Below, piece after piece: positions 36,664 to 47,090 of a stretch of DNA of 64,000 nucleotides (positions are counted from its first letter, which is position 1; each line of letters starts with the position of its first letter). The position numbers and the translations under genes are program-made. The notes below the pieces were generated by a model. The model searched no databases, was not told the origin of the DNA, and saw only the letters and a program-made list of their open reading frames with translations. Source of the stretch: Lachancea dasiensis (taxonomy: Eukaryota > Ascomycota > Saccharomycetes > Saccharomycetales > Saccharomycetaceae); NCBI GenBank assembly GCA_900074725.1, contig LT598457.1:1240001-1304000 (forward strand), read 5' to 3'.

Positions 36664-39153
36664 CTAAATATCCAAAGAAATCTCTTCAGGATTGTCGGTT
36701 GATTGTGGAAGTTCTAAACTAGAAGTTCCTTGTCCAGCACCCTTGCCATTATGCTTCGATGAGACGAATTCAATATTTCCTTTTTGTTTGGAGATTTCTT
36801 CAGTTGAAGTCTTCATCGTGTCCATGAGCTGTCGTTTCGTTCTCAACATTTCCTTATAGCTCTCTTTGTCTCCATGCTTTAACTCGAAATCATTCCAACT
36901 GTCCCACAGTCCCCGATTTGCGTCAGGATGGACCAACTGTGCACCGAATTTGAAAACCGTTCGAGCTCTTGCAATGTCTGGTATCACTTCCTCCATTTTG
37001 GCAAATTCCAGGATAAAGCTCATGGCTTTGGAATTGGGGACGCTTCGAATACATTTTTCATACAATGGTCGAGAACTCTCTAATCCAAGTAATGTCTTGC
37101 ATCTCTCTAGGCATAAGCCCCATAATTTAAGGTTTGAACTTTCGTCAGCAACCTCAGAACAACCACGAGCCAAGATGTCAACGGCTCTCTTGAAAAAGCC
37201 CTGCTTTTGTTCAAATTCACTGTACTGGATGAAGAAGGACGAACAGTCCACACCCTCGCGAGCAAGCCTTAGCGAAGATTCGAAAAGATCACGGATAGTT
37301 TCCACTTGTCTATTGCTCACAAGAGAATCGTTCAAGTAGAAACTCCATAAATCCAAGGTGGTTTCTGGCGGAAATGTAGAAACGGCACGTTCGTAAACCC
37401 GAAAACTATCTTCCCATCGTTCTTGAGCTTGTAGAAATTTGACATAGTTCAAGAACTGCAGCGGCGTGGCAAGTTTTAAAACAATTAGCTGTTCATATGC
37501 ACCAGTGACCTTCTCGATGTTAGACGATGCCTCTAAAAGGTCCAAGTATAGAGACCAAAGTTGGGGCGATGTGAATATTATGGCTTTTGCGGGAATATTG
37601 CCCTCTCCGGAATGATATCTCTCTATCAACAGATCTGGTGATGAAGGTATTGTGAGTGCCGTCTCCAAAATTGTGATTGCGTCTGCCAGACCGCTCTGTT
37701 CGAGTTCAAACTCAGCCCACTTTAGCCAAATCATTTCTAAGTCTTGCATAAACTTGAACGGGACACGCGTTCCACGATCCAGTGTTTCTTTGGCGGAGTC
37801 TACTTCGTTTGAGTCGGAGTACAGTTGGGCAAGACCGCACCACAGTTTCCCCAAATCTCCAGACTGAGAGACAAGTGCTGGATCTATCTTTAAAATAGCT
37901 TCGGTATACACATCAAGTTTTTCCGAGGACGAAGCATACAGTGAAACCCTTTCTAGCCAAGTAGCAACGTTGTTGATATTTTGTCTAAGCTTTAGGTCGT
38001 TCATTAACGAAGAGTGCGCCTCCATCAAGTACTCGAGAAGGCCAATGTTATAGGTAATAACTGGGTCCAATGCTGATCGTTTGTCTGGATCTGTGGCATC
38101 TTGGGCTTCCTGAATACAGTTCGAAACGTACAATTCCAATATTTTGACCAGAAAGTCATAAATTTCACCGAAGGCTTCCGACGTCATCGTTGAGCTGAGA
38201 CACTCTTGCAGTACTGACCTTGCTTGTGCAAATTCTTTATTCTTGAGGTAGTATTTGCTTAGCGTAATCACCAAGTGGGATCTTTGCTCGGGGAAATTGT
38301 CTAGACAAACCTCCATTGCCTTGAGGTATTGGCGTTGACTACCAGTCTTCTCCAGGGCTTCAAGGTAGCCTTTATAGAAGTAGAACAATGAATGATTAGT
38401 TGGCTTAAAAGCATTTTGGGCAACTATGTGGTCACCGAAGATTTTGACGATGGTGGGATAGTCTTTAGTGAGGCTCAAGAGGAAAAGAACATGTTCTTGA
38501 TCCTCAGCTATCTCCATGTAACGTCCAAGTAAACGAGATGCCCATATATCGGGAAGCACGGGCTCGGCCTTGCCTGGGTCTTGGTGATTGGGAAATGACT
38601 GCTGAATTATGAGGTCTAATTCATCATCGTAGTCAATCTCGGCTTCTTTTTCAAAAAGAAGGCTCTCGATGAAGGCTATCACAGGTGACCAGAGCCTCAG
38701 ATGACTTTCGAGGGCGGCACATCGCAGGCTATGGTCGAGGACTTTTCGTATCAAGGACAGGTTTTTTTGGACCAGGCAGTGTTGCAAGTACATTTCCCAC
38801 AAGTGGACTTCTCTATGACATAGGTAGAGTGCCTTTTCAAAAAGGCGTGTGCATTTATCGAATTCCTCGGCATATACCACTGGGTTCACCCCCTCTAGCA
38901 GCGTCAACCGCCATTGTAAGTACTCAGTCCACATTTCTTTAGAGTCCGGGAACTGATAGCAGCAGCGCTCGTAGACCCATGAAAGAGCCGAGTGGTTTCC
39001 GGAGCTTTTATGGTAGTCAATGTACCGTTTCCACACCTCCACGTTGTCACCATTGTATTGCAGTTCGTACTCGAACGCTAGCTCTTCTTTCCCGCTAACA
39101 TACTGAGCAATCGAAGAATACATCACGCTCGGACTCAGACGGCCAGGCTTCAT
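36664..39153 (-). CDS. SYF1: Pre-mRNA splicing factor Syf1 (HAT-repeat protein)
   Basis: An 829-residue component of the Prp19-associated (NTC) complex that supports both steps of splicing. It is built of tandem HAT/TPR helix pairs with recurring Trp-x-x-Tyr patterns: VWKRYIDYHKSSGN, MWTEYLQWRLTLLEGVNP, HLWEMYLQHCLVQKN, LWCGLAQLYSDSNEVDSA, LWSLYLDLLEASSNIEKV, LWSFYLNDSLVSNRQ, and the end LWDSWNDFELKHGDKESYKEMLRTKR, which is a signature of Syf1. Length fits (859 in S. cerevisiae). The ATG at 39153 is the first; ATG 39123 (MYSSIAQYVSGKEEL) aligns better with the yeast N-terminus and is an alternative. It is divergent from VMA8. Confidence 0.92.
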   Translation of the reverse strand: MKPGRLSPSVMYSSIAQYVSGKEELAFEYELQYNGDNVEVWKRYIDYHKSSGNHSALSWVYERCCYQFPDSKEMWTEYLQWRLTLLEGVNPVVYAEEFDKCTRLFEKALYLCHREVHLWEMYLQHCLVQKNLSLIRKVLDHSLRCAALESHLRLWSPVIAFIESLLFEKEAEIDYDDELDLIIQQSFPNHQDPGKAEPVLPDIWASRLLGRYMEIAEDQEHVLFLLSLTKDYPTIVKIFGDHIVAQNAFKPTNHSLFYFYKGYLEALEKTGSQRQYLKAMEVCLDNFPEQRSHLVITLSKYYLKNKEFAQARSVLQECLSSTMTSEAFGEIYDFLVKILELYVSNCIQEAQDATDPDKRSALDPVITYNIGLLEYLMEAHSSLMNDLKLRQNINNVATWLERVSLYASSSEKLDVYTEAILKIDPALVSQSGDLGKLWCGLAQLYSDSNEVDSAKETLDRGTRVPFKFMQDLEMIWLKWAEFELEQSGLADAITILETALTIPSSPDLLIERYHSGEGNIPAKAIIFTSPQLWSLYLDLLEASSNIEKVTGAYEQLIVLKLATPLQFLNYVKFLQAQERWEDSFRVYERAVSTFPPETTLDLWSFYLNDSLVSNRQVETIRDLFESSLRLAREGVDCSSFFIQYSEFEQKQGFFKRAVDILARGCSEVADESSNLKLWGLCLERCKTLLGLESSRPLYEKCIRSVPNSKAMSFILEFAKMEEVIPDIARARTVFKFGAQLVHPDANRGLWDSWNDFELKHGDKESYKEMLRTKRQLMDTMKTSTEEISKQKGNIEFVSSKHNGKGAGQGTSSLELPQSTDNPEEISLDI

Positions 39154-39429
39154 AGATAGCCGACCAAGCTAACGTATCTCAAGTCCTTTGGCTTCTCTTC
39201 TTCCATTTCAGGTAGGCCTTGGTCGATGAGATTCGTGAGTCCAAAGGTACTTGGTTCATAAAATTTATTGATCACTACAAACGAGATTTTAAAAGGGATT
39301 TTAAACCTGGCGATTTATTACAATATAATCATTTCTATCGCCAAGGCAGGGTTCGAAGAAGTTACCAAGGGCTCTATATTCGCAGCGAGCAGGGTTTGCC
39401 AACTGTATTTCCATACTCACAGCTGAAGA

Positions 39430-40248
39430 ATGTCCACCAACAGAGAGCAAGTCTTTCCCACGCGTATGACGCTGGGAATGATGAAATCCAAGCTTAAAGG
39501 TGCTAACCAAGGCCATTCGCTTTTGAAACGTAAATCGGAAGCTCTTACAAAGAGGTTCCGTGACATTACGAAGCGCATCGACGATGCCAAGCAAAAAATG
39601 GGGCGCGTCATGCAAACGGCGGCTTTTTCGTTGGCTGAAGTCAGCTATGCCACAGGGGAAAACATCGGATATCAGGTACAAGAAAACGTCTCCAACGCCA
39701 GGTTCAAGGTTAGAGCTCGCCAGGAGAATGTGAGTGGTGTGTACCTGCCTCAGTTCGAGAGCTTCATCGATTCTGAGATCAACGATTTCAAATTGACCGG
39801 TTTAGGGCGTGGTGGTCAGCAGGTGCAAAGGGCCAAGGAGATCTACTCCAAGGCTGTCGAAACCTTGGTGGAGCTCGCATCTTTGCAGACCGCGTTTGTG
39901 ATTCTGGACGAGGTTATCAAGGTCACCAATAGAAGAGTGAATGCCATCGAGCATGTTATCATCCCTCGTACAGAGAACACCATCGCCTACATCAACAGTG
40001 AACTCGACGAATTAGACAGAGAGGAGTTTTATAGATTGAAGAAAGTCCAAGAGAAGAAACAACAACAGACGGCGGAGCTCGACGCCCAAATGAAACGGCA
40101 GAAGGAGATTGATGCCAACGCTAAGGCAGAAGAGGCTACGCTACCAGCAAAATCGTCCAACGAAGGTAGTTCCGCCGCTAAAACTACCGAGGAAGCTCAC
40201 GAAGCACCTGATGTCCTTGCTGAGCAAGAAGACGATGTGATTTTTTGA
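39430..40248 (+). CDS. VMA8: V-ATPase V1 subunit D (Vma8)
   Basis: A 272-residue central-rotor subunit of the vacuolar proton pump. It begins [21 protein letters not shown] and has the coiled-coil antiparallel helices typical of subunit D ([20 protein letters not shown]-like [19 protein letters not shown]). The C-terminal helix block [40 protein letters not shown] is nearly invariant in the family. The Lys/Glu-rich tail is longer and lower in complexity, as in yeast. ATG 39430 is in a good context (AAGAA before it). Divergent from SYF1 across about 275 bases. Confidence 0.97.
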   Translation: MSTNREQVFPTRMTLGMMKSKLKGANQGHSLLKRKSEALTKRFRDITKRIDDAKQKMGRVMQTAAFSLAEVSYATGENIGYQVQENVSNARFKVRARQENVSGVYLPQFESFIDSEINDFKLTGLGRGGQQVQRAKEIYSKAVETLVELASLQTAFVILDEVIKVTNRRVNAIEHVIIPRTENTIAYINSELDELDREEFYRLKKVQEKKQQQTAELDAQMKRQKEIDANAKAEEATLPAKSSNEGSSAAKTTEEAHEAPDVLAEQEDDVIF

Positions 40249-40380
40249 GGAAGGAGGATCTGTTTTTTTCCGTATTTACAAAGGGCCTTATCAGGAACGA
40301 AAATGTATAGATTATCTCAAGGTAGACGATAGTTTGACAACTAATCAAAATCTAAAGCTAAACTGACAAGAACGGTAAAT

Positions 40381-41502
40381 ATGAAATTCCTACCACTCTT
40401 GTCATTCACTTCGAAAGTGCTGCCGTACTTTTCTAACGAACAAGATCTTAGAACTATACAATTATCGCAAGACCAAACGCTGAAAGTAACGGATGGGGAA
40501 AAATTACTGCTCAAGAGACAGGGAGTCAACTTCTTTGATATAACAAACTTTCCGTTCTTCAAGTCCAAGGAAGAACCTGTCGTGGCGCAGTATTCCTACC
40601 CAAAAAAGTTGGTTAACGGTGACAAAGTTTCGCAGATAATCGAGACTATCGATGAGTCTTCCATGTACAATGACTTGGCGCAGTTCACAAGTTTTTACAC
40701 ACGATACTACAAATCTCAGGCGGGACTTGAGTCTGCCACTTGGCTGTCTGACAAGCTAAAGAATGTCACAAGACCCCTAGGCGACAAGGTAGCACAGTTT
40801 CATGTAGACCATCAGGACTGGCCCCAGTTCTCTATTATCGTCCAAATCAAGGGAACCGAGACTCCAGAAAATGTTGTTGTTTTTGGCTCTCACCAGGATT
40901 CCATGAACTTGATATTTCCCTCGGTCTTGCCCGCACCAGGTGCCGATGATAATGGTTCCGGCACGGTAACAAACATCGAAGCTCTCAGAATTTATTCACA
41001 GTATCTGAATGCGACCAATGATTGGCCTAGCAACACGATAGAGTTTCACTTTTACTCCGCTGAGGAAGGCGGTCTACTTGGTTCGCTCGATGTTTTCAAT
41101 CAGTATGCCCAGCTTAACAAAACGGTTGTCGCCATGTTACAACAGGATATGACAGGCTATGTACCAGATCCTCAAAAGGAACATGTGGGTGTTGTGACAG
41201 ATTACACTACCCCGGGCTTCACACTGTTTATCGAAAGAATTATTGACGAATACCTCAACATCCCTTACATCGAGACAACATGCGGATACGCTTGCAGTGA
41301 TCACGGCAGCGCTACAAGGAACGGGTTTCCAGCTGCCTTTGTCATAGAGAGTGAATTTTCTCGAACAAACAAATACATTCACAGCACCATGGACACATTG
41401 GATAGATTAAATTTCCAGCATATGGCGGAGCACGTAAAGCTAGTCGTGGGAACTGCCGTAGAATTAAGTAGGTGGAGTTTCAGACTGAAGAATTCCGATT
41501 AG
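40381..41502 (+). CDS. M28-family aminopeptidase, YDR415C type
   Basis: A 373-residue zinc aminopeptidase of the M28 (Aeromonas leucyl aminopeptidase-like) family, with counterpart YDR415C in S. cerevisiae. Zinc-site motifs are visible in order: GSHQDSMN (His about 171, Asp about 173), APGADDNGSGTV (Asp about 189), SAEEGGLLGS (Glu pair about 228), DMTGY, and SDHGSATRNGFPAAFVIESE with a final HSTMDTLDRL (His). A CGYACSDH disulfide-type block is present, usual for secreted or vacuolar members. The extreme N-terminus (MKFLPLLSFTSKVL) is only weakly hydrophobic, so signal-peptide function is uncertain. Substrate preference cannot be read from sequence. Confidence 0.9.
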   Translation: MKFLPLLSFTSKVLPYFSNEQDLRTIQLSQDQTLKVTDGEKLLLKRQGVNFFDITNFPFFKSKEEPVVAQYSYPKKLVNGDKVSQIIETIDESSMYNDLAQFTSFYTRYYKSQAGLESATWLSDKLKNVTRPLGDKVAQFHVDHQDWPQFSIIVQIKGTETPENVVVFGSHQDSMNLIFPSVLPAPGADDNGSGTVTNIEALRIYSQYLNATNDWPSNTIEFHFYSAEEGGLLGSLDVFNQYAQLNKTVVAMLQQDMTGYVPDPQKEHVGVVTDYTTPGFTLFIERIIDEYLNIPYIETTCGYACSDHGSATRNGFPAAFVIESEFSRTNKYIHSTMDTLDRLNFQHMAEHVKLVVGTAVELSRWSFRLKNSD

Positions 41503-41610
41503 AAACGTAATGTCGTCGTAATGATATTTACAGGAGCTACTATTTATACAGTATTAAAATGCCTTCTATTGCTTTGAAATTTGGCGCTTCTTTAAGCCAA
41601 TGCAAGAAGT

Positions 41611-42765
41611 CTACTGTCTCATGGCCTTGCCCGATTTCCCTCTTGGTCTGTCTTTGACCTTCATTCTGTTTTGATTTTTGCCTCTTCTGGTTTTGTAACC
41701 TTTAGCCAGTTGACCCCATGGAGACACGGATAGCTTTTTGGACTTAGATTTACCTCTACCACCACCATGAGGGTGATCACATTTATTCATCGCCACACCT
41801 CTAACCGTAGGTCTTATACCTCTCCATCTCGATCTACCTGCCTTACCCAGGGAACGATTCTGATGATCGATATTGGAGACAACGCCCATTGTAGCACACG
41901 CTTCTAGCGCGACATAACGTTGTTCCCCACTTTGCAAACGAATAATTGCCTTCGATTTTTCTGGCAATTTGGCTACCACACGGGCGTAGGTTCCTGCAGC
42001 ACGACAGAACTTGCCTGGCCCAACGGGTGTAATACCGACGTTATGAATGATAGCACCCACAGGGATCATCGATACTGGTAAACAGTTACCTCTTTGAGCA
42101 GTGCGCACACTCAAAATGGCAGGGTCAATTTTACCACCCATCTCCTGAAGTAAATTGTCGGGTACACCTTTTCTGTACGACTCTACAACGTCACCGGCTC
42201 TCAAACCGTCACATGCGAGGATGTAGCTCAGCTCGCCTGTAGCAGAATGCTTCAATAGAGCAATATGGGCTGATCTGCCTGGATCGTATTCTATCCTCTG
42301 TACCGTTTGCTCACCGGGCGTAAAACGTGTGAAATCCACCAACCGAATCCTTCGCTTGTGTCCACCACCACGGTGGCGCACTGTGATCCTACCTGTGTGG
42401 TTTCTACCACCATTTGAACGTTTGGCCACGGTCAAGGCGCGAACAGGACGGCCGTTATGCAAATATGGGTAGATAGGCGCTCTGTACCATCTGAGACCAG
42501 GGGAAACCGGCTTCAACTTTTTCAACCTTGTGATCTCCTTGGAAAGCTTCCGCCTTCTCTTGATCAATGCATCCTGCTTCTCCAGAGTCACTAAATCTGT
42601 ATCGTTGGGCACAATTTTCAGCATTTGGACTGACACAGGTGTGGCCTGCGTTTTCGTTTCGAACTGCATTGCACGCATTCCCATGCTTAAAAGGCGAACA
42701 TGATTCACTCCCGGAAAGACCGGAAATCGCCTTACAGACGGTCCCAGATTTCTGAAGATATTCAT
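41611..42765 (-). CDS. RML2: Mitochondrial ribosomal protein uL2m (Rml2)
   Basis: A 384-residue mitochondrial large-subunit protein orthologous to bacterial L2, close to the peptidyl-transferase centre. The N-terminus is a plausible presequence ([19 protein letters not shown]...). The L2 core has [28 protein letters not shown], the RNA-binding KYGDVVE-like middle, and the catalytic-site block [23 protein letters not shown] with the conserved histidine. It ends in a basic [19 protein letters not shown] tail. Its counterpart is YEL050C. The ATG at 42765 is the first in frame. Confidence 0.96.
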   Translation of the reverse strand: MNIFRNLGPSVRRFPVFPGVNHVRLLSMGMRAMQFETKTQATPVSVQMLKIVPNDTDLVTLEKQDALIKRRRKLSKEITRLKKLKPVSPGLRWYRAPIYPYLHNGRPVRALTVAKRSNGGRNHTGRITVRHRGGGHKRRIRLVDFTRFTPGEQTVQRIEYDPGRSAHIALLKHSATGELSYILACDGLRAGDVVESYRKGVPDNLLQEMGGKIDPAILSVRTAQRGNCLPVSMIPVGAIIHNVGITPVGPGKFCRAAGTYARVVAKLPEKSKAIIRLQSGEQRYVALEACATMGVVSNIDHQNRSLGKAGRSRWRGIRPTVRGVAMNKCDHPHGGGRGKSKSKKLSVSPWGQLAKGYKTRRGKNQNRMKVKDRPRGKSGKAMRQ

Positions 42766-44170
42766 TAATTCGGGAACACCCAGGACAACTCACCTACCTG
42801 CGATAGAAACTATGTGAACGCTTAAATTTTAGTCTCACTTTAGTTTTGATTAATAGCATATATCTCAAAATTTTCCAATACTTAGAGACAAGTTACCCGG
42901 ACAGATGACAGAAGACCTCTCAAAGATTAGTTAGTTCATTTCTTTCGTTCGAACAGTCCATGACAATTCCTCACATCCGTCTTTGTGAACTGGCAGCAAT
43001 GAGGGGACTGCCTTAACCTTTTTTTTCCAACTTCTCAACAGGGTTTTTGGGTTTTTTGGGTTAGGCATAAATCCTGGGCTAAGAGGGAATGCCAAGCACT
43101 ATGCGAACAATTTGCAGGCTCGGCTGATTTGTTCTCGCTGCACCAAAAACAGGAGCCCCGAGAAGAGACGTTCGAAAAGGGCTCTGTACGTATATGGCGT
43201 TCCAGTGGCTGAAACAAGATAGCAACTAACAGGAGCTCCTGACGCATTGAAAGGAGCTGGGTGTTGTATTACAATTTAGTTTATATGGCCTCTTCAAGCT
43301 GTTAGAACCACCAGCTGATTGGATTCGGTATTATTTGAATAGCAGCGAGTTGTATCATAGGAATTATTAAATTAGTGTCAGTATAGTACGAAGTGATACT
43401 GGGAAACCAGCAAACGAAGAACAAGGCGAACAATCTACCTATCGGATCCAGCGGAACAGTGACTGTATAGTTATGGTTTGGCCTGCCATGTCAATTATAC
43501 AGTAGCACTCAAAACCCAACAAATGGCCTGTTGGGTGGAAATGATGGTTTATCCAGTCCCACGCCCCATTATTATTTCCGCTAGATTGTTGATAGATATC
43601 AGTTACTGGCCGCGGTACATATGTATTAGCCTCATAGTCCAAATAATCACGAGAAGACAACTAGAAGGTGCGTTGGAAGCTCCCGATTTACAGTCAAGTT
43701 CCTGGATCATACTTTACCATGTCTATCTGAGAATCGAAAAATAATTCAGTAGCTCAATAACTACTGCCGAGGCTAACTCGCTTGAACAGAGTTCATCATA
43801 AGCCCTCTTCAGAGACCACCTCACCAAATGGGCCTATCGACAACTAAATGAAAGACCTTGAAGAGTTGACGAGAAAATACATTCGGATCACCTGCAAATA
43901 ATCAGCTTTCCAGTACATCCCTGAAAAGAGAACAGGCCTAAAACCAGAGATCCGGCTTGAACCCTTGGTCTCACTACAACACCAATCTGCCACCAATTGA
44001 TTAAATCATCTCGTTCCAAATGACAATGTGTCATTTCAAGTGATTGAAGCTCATCAAGGTTTGTTATCCATTATTCAACCCATATCCAACAACGCATAAT
44101 TGGTGCATCCGCAGCATTTAGTGCCCCACTCCACTAATAGTTGACATTTATTTGTGGGGCGTTTCCTAAA
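42766..44170. other. Gene desert between RML2 and SIZ1
   Basis: About 1.4 kb without a supportable gene. It includes T8 and T/G-rich runs near 43018-43065, the dispersed repeat copy B at 43300-43399, and the SIZ1 promoter. Frames at 43439-43744 look random. The desert lies at a break in conserved gene order. Confidence 0.6.
43300..43399 (+). repeat. Dispersed repeat, copy B
   Basis: Begins TGTTAGAACCACCAG and ends GAAGTGATAC, in the same orientation as copy A at 12236-12335 and about 70% alike by hand alignment. The closing AGTGTCAGTAT...GAAGTGATAC block is the best conserved part. It may be a decayed solo LTR or another interspersed element; ends are not fixed. Confidence 0.5.
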
Positions 44171-46999
44171 ATGGTCGTTTCATCCGCTGGCCTTCACCAT
44201 GAAATTGACTTTTGCATACAAGAAATGGAACGACTGAAGGTGACAGAGCTGAAATCTGTTTCCAGAGCCATCGGCTTGTCTTTAAGTGGGAGGAAAGCAG
44301 ATCTTCAAGACCGGCTGCGAGCGTACTTAAAGAATTCATGCAGGGTAGGCGCAATAGATCCCTGGCGTCCCAAAACCATCCTGCTACTAATAGAGAAAGC
44401 TCGCTTAAACGAAGCTCTCCCGACATATGAGGCCATATGGCAGGGTCTTAAATCTGGTTCTTTCCAAAACCACCCCGTTGCAACCGGCCACCAGCCTCCT
44501 AGCGCCATACGATCTTCCTCCAAGGATGCCAAGGTGTCAACGGTGACCCAAAGCCCGAAGACTCGCGTAGCGCTTCAATTTGGCGAATCGCCATTTTATA
44601 GATTGAAACGATTACTGAATGGGTCTCCCAAATTTGCTGCAAGCAACAGTGGAAGAGGGGTTTGTTCGTATCATTTTACTCTTACTAAAGATGAATCGGC
44701 CCTATTGCAGAAGGGACCGGAATTCAAACTTTACATGTTTTGTGGTATTCTCACCCCAATGATCGAAAGCCGAAGTAATGTTCCCATTCAATTTCCACAC
44801 CCGAATGACATTCGTCTTAACAATGAGGTTGTCAAGGACAATGTTCGCGGGTTGAAAAATAAGATAGGCACGGCGAAACCCGCGGATCTAACGCCTTATC
44901 TGCGATCAGGAACCAAGGACAATCACTTGCAACTGACTTATGCGTTCACCAAGGACGATTATTTGGTGTATTGCTATATCGTTGAAATCATTCCGCCGCA
45001 TAATATTTTGGAAGAAGTTCTGCGCCATCCGAGAATAGTGACACAAGCAACATTACAATATCTGAAAGAGTCTTTAAGTGAGGACGAAGATGACGACCTG
45101 GTCACGACATCTACCGTTATGACTCTGCAATGCCCAATATCTTATTGCCGTATGAGGTATCCATCTAAATCAGTCCACTGCCAGCACCTGCAATGTTTCG
45201 ACGCGCTGTGGTTTATAGAATCCCAACAGCAGATTCCGACTTGGCATTGTCCAGTTTGTCAAAAAACAGTTAAGGTGGAAGATCTTGCTGTATGCGAGTT
45301 CGTGGAAGACATCATAAAAGAGTGCGACGATGAAATCGAACAAGTGGAGATTTCGAAGGATGGGTCTTGGAAGCCCATATTTGAGGATGAAACTCCTGTC
45401 CCAAGAGAAAGTAGTAAAGTGCAGGTAAAGTCCGAGCATGGCCCTACCTTCCGGAGCTCTGGCAGCGCGTCTAACGAGGATGAGGAAGCACCAACCCCAG
45501 CAGGTCGCAATAGATTGCAACAGCCAGATCCCGTGGTGATCTCGTTAGACAGCGACGAGGAAATCGGGGATCCCATCGAGCAGCATGAATCGGTCCCTCT
45601 ACAGTCCGCATCGGATCAAAACATAACAGCAAAAGCAACGCACCTATCGACTGAGGGTCATCATAGCTCAGGCCCTAGTAATTCCTCAATACCTCGAGAC
45701 AGCACCTTAGGAAACATTTACGGAAGCTATATGGACAGCGTTCCTGAACCCCATCGTAGCTTGGACCCTGGGCGGGTAAATTCTACGCCTTTATCGGATC
45801 ATAGAGTAATACCCGCTGCAGATTCCCCTGGCGGAAATTCTGCTCCAGGAAGTACAGGGTTCATTCGCCGACAACACCCAGTGCCAAATATTTTAAGCAG
45901 AACGCCGTTAAACTCTGGCAGTGATGGCAGACGAGTGCTCCCCAACGATGAAGAAGCTCCCACGGATGCAAATACATCACCAAGCCCAGCTAGTAATACC
46001 TTTATTCCGGCTCTTGGATTGCGGGATAACGGTTCCAGAGGATTGGGCCTCCCACTGCTGGGTAATTACTCACATGGGACGAATGACATGCCAGTACAAG
46101 GTGGTCATTCTTCTTTGGATCCCAACTTTCTGGGACCATATAGGCCTTCGAACTTTCACGAACACACACTACCACCATTGCCTTATGGTTCAGGTGGTAC
46201 CCAAAACTTGCTGGGACTCGCTGGTGACGGAAATCATGTATTGATGCAACAACACTCATCTCACGTCCCCAGCCATCTTGAAAGTGCTCATGTCTCAAAA
46301 GATGCCCGTCGCCGAGATTCTGTTCCCCAACTATCCAACAATCTGCTAGTTAGAAGCAAACAATCTAGTTCCCCTGCAATATTAAGCAGGGCACTACCCG
46401 TCTCAGAATTGCCACAGGCATCTAATGCAACTTCGGGACCAACACCAGGACCAGCACCAGGACAAGCACCAGGACCAGCACCAGGACAAGCACCAGGACC
46501 AGCACCAGGACAAGCACCAGGACAAGCACCAGGACAAGCACCAGGACCAGCACCAGGACAAGCACCAGGACCAGCACCAGGACAAGCACCAGGACCAGCA
46601 CCAGGACAAGCATTCGGTTCTGCTCCGGTGGTTCCTTCTATCACCTCGAATAGTTCAGATAACCGACCTCCTCTACCACCAGTTCCCCCTTCCCTCAACA
46701 GAACTGCTCCAATAAGTAGTGCACCAGATGTTTCCCATTCCCGACCTAGGCGGCCTATTGTGTCACCATTTATTCCAAAAAAGACATTTGCTAACGTCCT
46801 ACCTCAAAAGCGTCAAGTATCCAGTGAGTCAATCAATAAGAGTGCTGGTAAAACTACTGATAGTCAAGCGAGTCGTGCACTACCTTCTGCACAAACCCCC
46901 CTCACAGACGATTCGCTAACTCCTGTGCCGCCTCCTCCCACTTTGCATAACTCAGATTCCAATGAACTGGATTTCATTGATCTGACCTCAGATGAATAA
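44171..46999 (+). CDS. SIZ1: SUMO E3 ligase Siz1/Nfi1 (PIAS family)
   Basis: A 942-residue PIAS-type E3 that promotes SUMO transfer to septins, PCNA and other targets. The SAP DNA-binding domain is at about 15-52 (LKVTELKSVSRAIGLSLSGRKADLQDRL). The PINIT domain is at about 135-300 (FYRLKRLLNGS...; NVPIQFPHPNDIRLN). The SP-RING is at about 318-368 with Cys/His ligands in CPISYCRMRYPSKSVHCQHLQCFD and WHCPVCQK. SUMO-interacting motifs follow: VVISLDSDEE near 455 and LDFIDLTSDE at the extreme C-terminus. A PGPAPGQA repeat fills about 756-814. The ATG at 44171 is the first real one. S. cerevisiae has two copies, SIZ1 and NFI1; the single gene here beside STE14 corresponds to both. Confidence 0.95.
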   Translation: MVVSSAGLHHEIDFCIQEMERLKVTELKSVSRAIGLSLSGRKADLQDRLRAYLKNSCRVGAIDPWRPKTILLLIEKARLNEALPTYEAIWQGLKSGSFQNHPVATGHQPPSAIRSSSKDAKVSTVTQSPKTRVALQFGESPFYRLKRLLNGSPKFAASNSGRGVCSYHFTLTKDESALLQKGPEFKLYMFCGILTPMIESRSNVPIQFPHPNDIRLNNEVVKDNVRGLKNKIGTAKPADLTPYLRSGTKDNHLQLTYAFTKDDYLVYCYIVEIIPPHNILEEVLRHPRIVTQATLQYLKESLSEDEDDDLVTTSTVMTLQCPISYCRMRYPSKSVHCQHLQCFDALWFIESQQQIPTWHCPVCQKTVKVEDLAVCEFVEDIIKECDDEIEQVEISKDGSWKPIFEDETPVPRESSKVQVKSEHGPTFRSSGSASNEDEEAPTPAGRNRLQQPDPVVISLDSDEEIGDPIEQHESVPLQSASDQNITAKATHLSTEGHHSSGPSNSSIPRDSTLGNIYGSYMDSVPEPHRSLDPGRVNSTPLSDHRVIPAADSPGGNSAPGSTGFIRRQHPVPNILSRTPLNSGSDGRRVLPNDEEAPTDANTSPSPASNTFIPALGLRDNGSRGLGLPLLGNYSHGTNDMPVQGGHSSLDPNFLGPYRPSNFHEHTLPPLPYGSGGTQNLLGLAGDGNHVLMQQHSSHVPSHLESAHVSKDARRRDSVPQLSNNLLVRSKQSSSPAILSRALPVSELPQASNATSGPTPGPAPGQAPGPAPGQAPGPAPGQAPGQAPGQAPGPAPGQAPGPAPGQAPGPAPGQAFGSAPVVPSITSNSSDNRPPLPPVPPSLNRTAPISSAPDVSHSRPRRPIVSPFIPKKTFANVLPQKRQVSSESINKSAGKTTDSQASRALPSAQTPLTDDSLTPVPPPPTLHNSDSNELDFIDLTSDE
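46437..46612 (+). repeat. PGPAPGQA-coding tandem repeat in SIZ1
   Basis: Near-perfect 12-base units (CCAGGACCAGCA and CCAGGACAAGCA) alternate for about 175 bases, encoding Pro-Gly-Pro/Gln-Ala repeats. The third and neighbouring positions are homogeneous, pointing to recent slippage. Confidence 0.93.
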
Positions 47000-47090
47000 T
47001 TACATATAATTACATGTATAGGTCCGTGCAGGGTTGTAACAATAATGACAGTTACCGAGAATTAAAAATTAAAGCAAATTGCAAATGCGA

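Noticed and set aside
39219-39497. Plus-strand ORF overlapping the VMA8 start
   Set aside because: No ATG at its start, and it overlaps a secure gene in another frame.
46403-46698. Long minus-strand and alternative-frame ORFs (LVLVLV, SWCLSWCW types) across the SIZ1 repeat
   Set aside because: They are by-products of a 12-base repeat that keeps every frame open; composition is not that of a protein.
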